Of a stretch of 64,000 nucleotides of DNA, positions 56,171 through 64,000 are shown in pieces (positions within the stretch are counted from its first letter, which is position 1; each line of letters starts with the position of its first letter). Source of the DNA: Datisca glomerata (Eukaryota > Streptophyta > Magnoliopsida > Cucurbitales > Datiscaceae); contig QANY01002930.1 in assembly GCA_003255025.1 (NCBI GenBank), positions 806,339-870,338 of the forward strand, read 5' to 3'. A model generated the notes under the pieces. It ran no database searches, was not told the origin of the DNA, and saw nothing but the letters and a program-made list of their open reading frames with translations. A program made the position numbers and the translations under genes.

Positions 56171-56750
56171 CTTTTTGATTAATTTTATAATATATTAGGT
56201 TATATTAGATAATGCGGGTCTTAAATATGTCTCAGTCTAACTAATATGTCTATATACAATTCTTTTCATCAATAATGTTATAACAAAAGTTTTAAATGTA
56301 ACATGTTGAGCATTTAAAAAATATTAAATACTTGCAAAAGTAAGTCAACCATTTTTACCATTACAAAAAAATCGGTTATTTAATTAACGGACGAATTAAA
56401 ACTTGTTATTTATTGTAAATTCTGTTTAAACAACGGACCAACTCATCGATGGACTTTAAATAATGTTCACTTTTGGTCATTCCGTTAACAAATCGTCCGA
56501 AATTCCGTTAGAGTAGTCACGTCATCGTGCCACATTACACAAAAAAAAATGTAAAATTCAGCTGGTATTGAACAAACTCAATTAGTCCCATTATACTTTC
56601 AATATTTTTACAAATATCATTCAATTAAAAGTGGTAAATATAATACGAAGATAAAAAGTTCCTATTTCATCATCATGCCAAGTAACAAATGAGTTTTGAA
56701 AAAAAATTGTCTTCCTTTAAAAGAATTTCTGGCTCGCCACCGCATCGGTA
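56171..56750. other. AT-rich intergenic DNA
   Basis: No gene recognised. Short repeated words such as TTCCGTTA occur around 56480-56510, without clear structure. Confidence 0.45.
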
Positions 56751-56759
56751 CTTTACCCA

Positions 56760-57540
56760 ATTCTCCCCCTTTTTATTTTTTTTCTCTAAACGATAAATAT
56801 CTTTCAACTAAAAATACACTTACACAAGGAGCATAACTTCTCTAAAGAAACAAGGGGTACTCAGATATACAAATAACACTAAGCATGGAAGCTCAAAGCT
56901 ATATTAAAAATTACAAACAATAACATACTACAAAACAATGAAGCTAAATAGGTAAACAGGTCAAACTAGTACTCCGAGAGGTAACACCACAGAGGAGTTA
57001 CAGAATGATATCTGAAGTAAAGTAGCAGAATCTACAACCAAACAAAGTCAAACGCAAAAGCAATAACGACCTAAAACCTACACCGAGCCCTCAATTGGGC
57101 TAACAGACGACCTCAAACGTGCACATCAAGGTGTGCAGTGACAAACAACAAGAAGAAATAGCTAAACATAATATATAAAGGGGTGTCCCTAAATCCTAGT
57201 CTAGAACATCAACCGAGTACCCACTTAGCGACAAAAAAAGCATGACCTCACCAGAATCATCCTCGATAGTTAACAAAAGAACTGAGCCAAGACTCGATCA
57301 CCCAAACCAACATAAATGCAAGGCAGAGAAAGAGGAGGAGTCAAGGACCTCAAAGTACCATGAGAGGTACAAGACGAGAGTAGTAGGGGAGAGCTATGGC
57401 GGTGGAGGATGGAAATCGTGTTGGATCAAGCTCTAAGATGAAGAAGAATATTCCTGCGGCCAAGCCGACAGGGGCAATCATTGAAAGAGAATCGCACCGA
57501 GCTCCTTCACGGACGTTAAAACCTGAAATTGCTATATTTT
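56760..57540 (-). repeat. Second copy of the small retroposon repeat
   Basis: After a T-rich edge, the text TAAACGATAAATATCTTTCAACTAAAAATACACTTACACAAGG mirrors that at 22050-22110, and further shared words follow for about 250 bp. Similarity then becomes patchy. Its right edge and target duplication could not be fixed. An open frame at 57242-57436 has no motif recognised. Confidence 0.55.
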
Positions 57541-58858
57541 AGGGGCGCACGACTTTATATAGAATTTACTGCGACGATATATGAAGGAGGACGTGGAGTC
57601 CATCTTGGGCTCACGGAGGTCAAGGTTGGGCTAGGGTGGGGCTTGCATGAGCTTTGCCCTCTGCACTTAGGGTTTCATGATGTTCTAGGGAGAGAATAGA
57701 GCTTCCCTATTTCTTTCTATTCTCTACCATATGTTTTGCTCATTCTCTCCATTCTTTTTTTTCAAAGCACATTTTCTTTATTCCAAACCCTAAAACCCTA
57801 TCGAATTTATCTGATTCTCCAAACAGTTGCTTCAATAGCATGTAACAATTTGACATAGTTGTTGGATCTAATTTGGACTCCAAAAGAAAAAAAATCATCA
57901 ATCAAAACGAATTGAAATAGGATATTTTAAATAGTTTACACCTGCCAAGCCAAGTACACAAATATTTCTTTTATCAAAAACAGATTCTCATAAACATTAA
58001 GAAGGTTAAAACACCCAAATGAATTACATGAAGTATTTCCTTGCCAGCAAGAGAGGCAATATTACAAGAAAAATTAAAGAACTCATAGTTAAAACAGTCT
58101 TAACTATTGCTATATATATATTAATAGCATTAACTGAAAACATACTATCCTTATAAGGCCATATACATGACCCACATCACTTATGAATACGTCTAGGTTA
58201 TTAATTCTACAAGCTTATAGTAAGGTACACGGATATTGCATCGGTATTTTTTAGAGATTTTTATGCTAATTTAGCTCCGGGAAAATATGAAAGGAAAAGG
58301 ATGTCAAGAAATATAAAATTTTCTTTTCTTTTGTCAGAAAATGGAATTTTTATATGAATAAATACAAATATATAAAATCGTACGGTTGTAAAAGAAAGAT
58401 GCAAAGGTATCGAAATGGGCATTAAATTTGAAGGCCAAAATTGTATTGTTGTGACATCTTGAGAGTGAAGTTAGAGAGTTGACTGCTTCAAAAAGAAAAA
58501 GAAGAAAGAAGTTAGAGAAGGGACGAGAACAACGACCCACATCACTTTGCAATACCAAAATTATCTTATGCAAAAATGTGAAAAAAACTATTCAGGATTC
58601 GATGATTTAGGGTTTAGAATGGGAAGAAACAGGGAATGAAGATGGAATTGAGAGATCAGAGGTAAAATTAGGGGTTTTTTCCTAAAAAAAATCGTAAAAA
58701 TCATTTTTAATTTGCTCAATATACCTGCTGGATATTTCATGTGTAATTTTTTAGTTAGTGTGGCAGGCTAAAATGGCACATCTAATAGAATCTTGGACGG
58801 CCTGTTAACGCAAGGATAAAAAAATTGTACACTATAAATGAAAGTCTAGGGTTAAGTT
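57541..58858. other. Intergenic DNA
   Basis: No gene or element was recognised. Short CCCTAAA-like words appear around 57785-57805, but too few to be an array. Confidence 0.45.
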
Positions 58859-59145
58859 TGAAGAAATTTATGAAGAGGCAGTAAGAGATCTTTGACAGAT
58901 CAAGAGGGAAATAGAGAGAAGAAGAATAAAGAGAAGATGAATAAAGAGAAGAAGAAGAATGTTCAATGCTTCATAAAGCAGAAAACCAAAATAAAGGGAA
59001 ACAAATAGTGAAGGAGGGAATCACCAACGGCTAGTAAAGACAAACATTTAAAATACCCTTTAACTAATACTAACTAATAGTTGAAGAAGACAGTTTAATA
59101 ACTACTAACATCCAGCAACCTAAAATACCATTATTACCCTTAACA
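58859..59145 (-). repeat. Copia-4 3' LTR (left)
   Basis: It starts TGAAGAAATTTATGAAG and ends TTAACA, giving TG...CA ends. It matches 63618-63853 and then extends 37 bp farther than the truncated right copy. Confidence 0.9.
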
Positions 59146-59156
59146 TCCCCCCTTAA
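59146..59156 (-). promoter_or_regulatory. Copia-4 polypurine tract
   Basis: The minus strand reads TTAAGGGGGGA directly before the LTR. Confidence 0.88.
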
Positions 59157-59189
59157 ACTTATCCTAGACTTGGTAAAGAGACTTGCTAG

Positions 59190-59555
59190 CTAGAGTTGAG
59201 AAGAAATATGTCTAATTAAAATGTCCTTCTTCATCAAACATTCCCTCACAAAATGATAGTCGATTTTCACATGCTTTGTCCTAGCATGACAGATTGGATT
59301 TGATGCCAATGATATTGAAGATGTATTGTCACACCAAAGGAGAGGAGGTTGGGATTGAAACACATGATGATGACAAAGTATTTGTCTTATCCAGCTTAGT
59401 TCAGCAGTTGTGTCAGCCAAAGCCTTGTATTCTACCTCGGTTGAAGATCTAGCCACGGTTGAAGATCTAGCCACGGTTGCTTGCTTTTTAGCACTCCATG
59501 AGATTGGATTAGGTCCAAGGAAGATGACATTGCTTGTTGTGGATCTCCTGGCCAA
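59190..59555 (-). pseudogene. Copia-4 RNase H, with in-frame duplication
   Basis: The piece reads R-R-S-T-T-S-N-V-I-F-L-G, W-S-A-K-K-Q-A-T-V-A-R-S-S-T, E-V-E-Y-K-A-L-A (catalytic Glu), L-L-W-C-D-N-T-S-S (catalytic Asp) and H-V-K-I-D-Y-H-F-V. An 18-bp duplication (59439-59474) repeats six residues, V-A-R-S-S-T, just before the catalytic Glu. The frame is kept but the spacing is altered. The upstream D-A-D-W region is separated by a break near 59560. Confidence 0.92.
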
Positions 59556-59572
59556 TCCGCATCACTAAACGC

Positions 59573-60698
59573 CTACAAGTGAAGAAAACCTTTTCTAAAT
59601 TTCGACCCATGATCAATAGAGCCTATAACATACCTAAGGATCCTCTTAATAGCAGTAAAATGAGCTATTGTAGGGGCATACATTAACAGACAAACACGAT
59701 TAACAGCAAAACTAATATCAGGCCATCTGAATGTGATGTATTGTAAAGACTCTACAATGATTCTATAAAGGGTCACATTAGAAAGAGTTGAACCTGCATG
59801 GATAAAAAGAGGAAACTTAGTTAAGCAAGGAGATTGACATGGCTTGGCATCAATTATTCCAGATTTGAGGAGTAAATCTTAGCATACTTAAGTTGGTTCA
59901 TAAAGATACCATAATTAGTTTTATGAATTTCTAGACCTAAGTAGTATTTTAATGGGCCTAAGTCTGTCACTTCAAATTCCTACTATAAAGTATGCAAAAC
60001 ATGATCAATATAAGCATCATCAGTCCCACTAATGATTATCATCAACATATAATAAAATATAGGTAAGGGAAGATGAAGAAGCATGCACAAACAGAGATGT
60101 GACAGCTAAAGAGCCAGTGAAACCTAAGGAAAGAAAATGGTTGGTAAATCTCTCAGTCTAGGTCCTATGAGCCTACTTTAAACCATATAAAGACTTATTC
60201 AGCTTGCAAACATGTTTAGGACATGTTGGATCAACTAACTCAGATGGTTGGCTCATATATACCTCTTCTATGAGAAAACCATGTAAGAAGGCATTTTTGA
60301 TATCTAGCTGCCTCAAGGGCTAGCCATAATGAGTAGTTAAAGAGGCTAAGATTCTAACAGTAGGCTTCTTAACAACTGGACTAAAGGTTTCTCCATAGTC
60401 CAGCCTAGGTTGTTGATGATAACCTTTGGCAAGTAGCCTTGCTTTATACCTTGCTATTGTGCCATTTGAATTGTATTTCAACTGATACAACAAGACTCCA
60501 AGTGTTTTGAGACATGAGAGCATGATACTCATAATGCATTACCTTAGTCCATTCTAGACTCTTTGAAGCAGTGGTCAAGGTAAAGGGCTCAATTTGATCA
60601 CTATGTGAGGAGGCCAAAACAGCCTTTTTCTTAGAAATACTAGACTTAGATCTGGTCTGCATAGGGTGTGTGGAAGGTGCAGTGTTCCCTATAGGCAT
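59573..60698 (-). pseudogene. Copia-4 reverse transcriptase remnant
   Basis: The N-terminal piece (60444-60698) has H-P-M-Q-T-R-S-K-S and L-E-W-T-K-V-M-H-Y-E-Y-H-A-L with N-T-W-S-L-V. The next piece (60320-60532) has A-R-Y-K-A-R-L-L-A-K-G-Y-H-Q and Y-G-E-T-F-S-P-V-V-K. The last (59573-59776) has Y-R-I-I-V-E-S-L-Q-Y-I-T and P-D-I-S-F-A-V-N-R-V. These are standard copia RT signposts in order. The Y-V-D-D region around 60020-60080 is broken by frameshifts. Confidence 0.9.
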
Positions 60699-61100
60699 AA
60701 ATCTAGTAGGAGGAGTAGAATATATAGGTTAATCTATTATGCTAGTAGATATATCAGGAAATTTTCTAAAATTAGTGTTGATGCTATAAGCAACAGTAGT
60801 AGAAGCAGTACTAGTATTAATCTCTTTATGCAAATCACTATAAGTATGCAAAGCAAGTTCAAAAGAAACAATATCAGTGACATTTTCAATAGGCATATCA
60901 GTAACAGGCAACACATTAGATATAGTAGCAGCAGGTTGAACAAGAGAAAAAGGAAGCGATTTACCATTGTTGCTGAGATAAGTACTTAAGAAGGCTAACA
61001 AGGAAACATAAGTCTTACAGGCAGGAGACTGCTGAGAAACAGTTGTAGGTGAGGAGAGAGCCTTACTAGCGAAATGGAAAACCTGTTCATCAAAAATAAC
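60699..61100 (-). pseudogene. Copia-4 integrase-RT linker region
   Basis: Ser/Thr-rich, poorly conserved sequence sits where copia elements have a variable linker between integrase and RT. Overlapping open frames on both strands here (60666-60989, 60729-61001) show no domain and are not counted as genes. Confidence 0.55.
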
Positions 61101-61151
61101 ATTTCAAGAAGTATATAATCTACCACTTACTTTGTCATAACACAAGTATCA

Positions 61152-61995
61152 TTAATAGTTATTAACATATCCCACGAAAACACATTCCACAGATTTGGGT
61201 TCCATTTTGTTCTTCATATATGGTTTGAGATTTTTATAACAAGAGCAACTGAAGGTTCTAAGGTGAGTATAGTCAGGTGTTTTGCCATAAATTTTCTCAC
61301 AAGGCAAAAGATTTTGCAAAACTGGACTAGGCATTCTGTTAATTAAATAAATAGTCGTGGTAAAAGTAAAATTCCAGATATTAAGAAGGAGAGAAGCACT
61401 ATGCATTAAAGTGAGATGAGTCCCAACAAGATGCATGTACTTCCTCTCAGCCACTCCATTCTTTTTTGGAGTATAAGGACATGACTTCTAGTGAACTATG
61501 CCATTTTCATGCAATTTTTTTTTAATGGAACCCAAATCTGTGCAGTGTGTATCCTGCACATTAAAAAGTCCTAAACCCTAAACTCTAAAAACTCTAAACC
61601 CTAAAAACCCTAAACTCTAAGGCCTTGATTTTGGTTGAGAAAAATATTCTCAGGAAGAGGTTTAAACCTCTGAAAAATAGTAGAACATCATACTTGTTTT
61701 GAATAGGAAAGAACCATGTATATCTAGACAAATCATAAACAACGTTAACATAGTATTTATGACCATTGAAAGATGTAGTGGGTGAGGGTTCCCACACACC
61801 ACTGTGTACCAGGTCCAAAGGTAAGAGAGAAACAGATTGAGAAGTAGCAAAAGGTAAACTAGTCATTTTATTAATAAAACATCTAGTATACATATAAGAA
61901 TAAGCAGAAGGAGTACATGAAATATGTGATTTACTATAAATATGTCTAACTATAGCATTCGAAGGGTGACAAAGCCTAGGTCCCACAAGGCATCA
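61152..61995 (-). pseudogene. Copia-4 integrase, interrupted
   Basis: The upstream piece (61594-61986) has L-D-L-V-H-S-G-V-W-E-P-S, where the first catalytic Asp (normally H-S-D-V-W-G) is replaced by Gly, then G-H-K-Y-Y-V-N-V and S-R-Y-T-W-F-F-P. The downstream piece (61152-61454) has M-A-E-R-K-Y-M-H (the catalytic-Glu region, usually G-x-x-E-R-K), L-I-N-R-M-P-S and V-E-C-V-F-V-G-Y. Between them, at 61570-61620, lies a telomere-like insertion that replaces the central core. Confidence 0.9.
61570..61620. repeat. Short interstitial telomere-like repeat
   Basis: About seven units of CCCTAAA and variants (CTCTAAA, AACCCTAAA) occur in 51 bp inside the broken copia-4 integrase. CCCTAAA is the plant telomere repeat. 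Confidence 0.85.
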
Positions 61996-61999
61996 AGAA

Positions 62000-63584
62000 C
62001 TTTATTCCCAAGATAAGTAACAACATGTTTAGTGAAAGAGGTAGGAATGGGGTACAACCCATTCACACTAAATCCCTTGTTCAAAGTGTATCATGTGACC
62101 TTTTCATAGATAAGGAAAAAGTCAGCATAAAAAAATTGGCAGTTATTATCAGCACAAAATTTATGCACATATTGTAAGTTAGAGCAAAGACTAGACACAC
62201 AAAATATTTAAGATAAGGTAAAATACTTAGAACCAATGGAGAATGTTCCAGAACCTGTGAGAGTTATAGGAAGTATCTGGCCATTGCCAATAGCCACACT
62301 ACCGTTCCCATTATATTCAGAAGGTGAGAAAATGTTGCCTAAGTCTAGTGAGAGGTGTGTGTTGCATCCTGTGTTTGTAAGCCAAACTTAAGAATCTAAA
62401 CACTGAGAATTGTGTGATACTGTTGTCATGGCAGTGAGATTTGAGGAAAGGCTTTTCCCTTGGTAAGAAAACTCAATCTCTGGAAGCAGTCCACAACACT
62501 ATGGCCAATTTTATTGAAGATTTGACACTGAATCTTGTTATGTGAGGCTTGAGCATCAAAAGAATTACCTTGACCACCTTTGTAAGGTTGAGAATTTTGA
62601 TTAATGGGAAGTGCGCCTAAGACAGAAGGCTGTTGAGTGTTGTTGTTATTCCAGTTTTGATATCTTCCTCCACCTCTGTTAAGATTGAACCTGGTTGAAT
62701 TGAATCTTTCTCTTGAGTTTCTTGAACCCCTTCCTCTGTTGGTACCACGATCGGTGAAGGAGGTAAGAAGGCCTGTGGATTGAAAGAGATTGTCTTGATG
62801 CTTCTATTGAGATTTCAAAAATTGTTCTTCTGATTTGAGAAGAACATGAAGTTCTTATAAGGACAAGGGTTCAGCCCTTGTGCGTATGGATGTCCTTATT
62901 GTATTGAACTTGCTAGGTAGACCCTTGATGGTGTAGATCAGAACATCTTCATCATCAAGATTCACTGACACGACTGAAAGCTTCTTTCACCTTTTTAATG
63001 CGTTAGATGTATGAATCAATATTCTTAGAGGCTTTCTTGGAGATAGATTACAGGTCTGACTTTGATTGAAGAAAATTTGTTTGTGATAAAGAAGAGAACC
63101 TATTACCAATGGACTCCCACACTTTCTTTGAGGTATTGCAACCCACAACATATGACAATGCCAAAGGAGAGAGGGTGGCATTAATCAATGTCATGAGTGC
63201 TTGGTCTTGAGTAACTCATTATTCAAACTTGGGGTTAACCTCTGTTGTGATCTATCCTTTACTATTCTTAAGGATTCTTGGAAGACAGGCTATTGAGCCA
63301 TCAACGTAACCAAAAGTAGAGTGGGCTTCTAGTATGGCCACGATCTGGTATTTTTAGAGTATGAAGTTGTTCAAATCGAGTCTGATAGAGATTATGCTAC
63401 ATATATTTTATAAGAGGAAGATTGGGTAGTAGGTGAATGGCTCAGGAGATTTCGAAATAGAAGAGGGGTTGATAACATCGCACGCAGGGGAGGAAGTGGC
63501 TACGACTTGAGGGTGATTCTCGGAACTGGTTTGAGACCCAGTTTGTGTTTCTTCAATATTTTGGTCCTCTGTTGGATCTGCCAT
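62000..63584 (-). pseudogene. Copia-4 gag and protease remnant
   Basis: The start is the Met at 63584 (M-A-D-P-T-E-D-Q), 21 bp inside the primer site. A piece at 62987-63181 is decayed gag core. Around 62490-62530 the minus strand gives C-Q-I-F-N-K-I-G-H-S-V-V-D-C, a CCHC knuckle with the second Cys changed to Phe. Around 62640-62720 there is a Gly/Arg-rich stretch usual before the knuckle. The protease D-S-G is not clearly intact. Frameshifts are frequent. Confidence 0.82.
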
Positions 63585-63604
63585 TCTTTGACACTTGTGA
63601 AAAT

Positions 63605-63617
63605 GGTTTTGATACCA
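63605..63617 (-). promoter_or_regulatory. Copia-4 primer-binding site (tRNA-Met type)
   Basis: The minus strand reads TGGTATCAAAACC directly after the LTR end, close to TGGTATCAGAGC. Confidence 0.82.
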
Positions 63618-63853
63618 TGAAGAAATTTATGAAGATGTAGCAAGAGATCTTTGACAGATCAAGAGGGAAACAAAGAGAAGAAGAAGAATGAGAAGAAGAA
63701 AAATGCTCAATGCTTCATTAACCAGAAAACCAAGACAAAGGGAATACAAATAGTGACGGAAGGAATCTCCAACGGCTAGTAAAAGCAAAGGCTTAAAATA
63801 CTCTTTAACTAATACTAACTAATAACTGAAGAAGAGAGTTTAATAACTACTAA
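63618..63853 (-). repeat. Copia-4 5' LTR (right), truncated
   Basis: It matches 58859-59108. It then stops at ...ACTACTAA, where the left LTR continues CATCCAGC. Confidence 0.88.
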
Positions 63854-64000
63854 TAGGGGTGTAGACGGTTCGGTTTGGTGCGGTTTATGGTGTTTTATCG
63901 AACTGAACATCAAGTGCGGTTTTTCACAAATAGAAACCGAACCGTATAGTATGTAACAACTGAATCGGACGGAACCGTAAAAACCAATAAAATTGACATC
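63854..64000. mobile_element. Probable hAT-type element end (runs off the window)
   Basis: The sequence starts TAGGGGTGTAGACGGTTCGG and continues with CGGTTT and AACCGAACCG words. This is a common end style of non-autonomous hAT elements in dicots. It interrupts the copia-4 LTR exactly. The 8-bp word ACTACTAA before it would be the target duplication, but the other side is outside the window. Confidence 0.6.

Larger units (their letters stand above)
58859..63853 (-). mobile_element. Copia-4 LTR retrotransposon, degenerate
   Basis: A minus-strand copia element with a 287-bp left LTR (58859-59145) and a right LTR starting at 63618. The right LTR is cut at 63853 by another element that continues beyond the window. 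A polypurine tract TTAAGGGGGGA and a tRNA-Met-type primer site flank the interior as expected. The order gag, integrase, RT, RNase H is copia. Many frameshifts and stops show it is dead. LTR similarity is moderate, so it is older than copia-2. Confidence 0.93.

Noticed and set aside
57780..57810. CCCTAAA-like words
   Set aside because: Only two or three units occur, in sequence also rich in AAACCC; this is too short to separate from chance, unlike 61570-61620.
60666..60989. 107-codon Arg/Ser-rich plus-strand frame
   Set aside because: Its composition comes from reading the copia-4 linker in reverse; no domain is present.

Overview
This is a low-GC, repeat-dominated stretch of a dicot-type plant nuclear genome. 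The signs are copia and gypsy LTR retrotransposons with tRNA-Met primer sites, a CACTA DNA transposon, an integrated plant pararetrovirus, and one intronless plant 3-ketoacyl-CoA synthase (KCS) gene. Only that gene, at 53481-54887 (+), looks intact and functional. I saw no rRNA, tRNA, CRISPR array or bacterial-type operon.

Layout. (1) 1-31105 is a nested stack. A decayed Ty3/gypsy element, most like the Tat group and on the + strand, is split into four pieces: 1-1449, 11416-14960, 20030-20650 and 30191-31105. Three minus-strand copia elements split it: copia-1 (1450-11415, duplicated target CATGG), copia-2 (14961-20029) and copia-3 (20651-30190). Inside copia-3 lie a 681-bp retroposon with a 14-bp target duplication (22050-22730) and a 4980-bp CACTA element (23241-28220, target duplication TAC). 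The CACTA element carries intron-containing fragments of two host genes, a cyclin T and a malate dehydrogenase. (2) 31106-36100 is AT-rich intergenic DNA with a cluster of long foldback repeats at 32160-32970 and a 103-bp tandem duplication. (3) 36140-46520 is a scrambled, dead endogenous caulimovirid. Movement, capsid, protease, RT, RNase H, a downstream second ORF, promoter and primer-binding site can all be recognised, but they lie in pieces on both strands. A GC-richer foreign segment sits inside the polymerase region. (4) 47053-51536 is a pair of ~0.9-kb direct repeats around a T-rich, internally repetitive, non-coding core, like a non-autonomous LTR element. (5) 51537-55780 holds the KCS gene; a 123-bp foldback MITE sits just upstream of its best TATA box. 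(6) 55790-58858 has a LINE RNase H remnant and a second copy of the retroposon repeat. (7) 58859-63853 is a fourth minus-strand copia element. Its right LTR is cut by what looks like a hAT-type element running off the window at 64000.

The genes do not form a pathway. KCS would act alone in the ER as the condensing enzyme of very-long-chain fatty acid elongation. The rest records successive insertions whose order can be read from the nesting: gypsy first, then copia-1/2/3, then CACTA into copia-3. All element reading frames carry stops, frameshifts or deletions; copia-2 is the best preserved. Calls rest on reading motifs and repeats by eye, with no database search, so boundaries of decayed elements are approximate.
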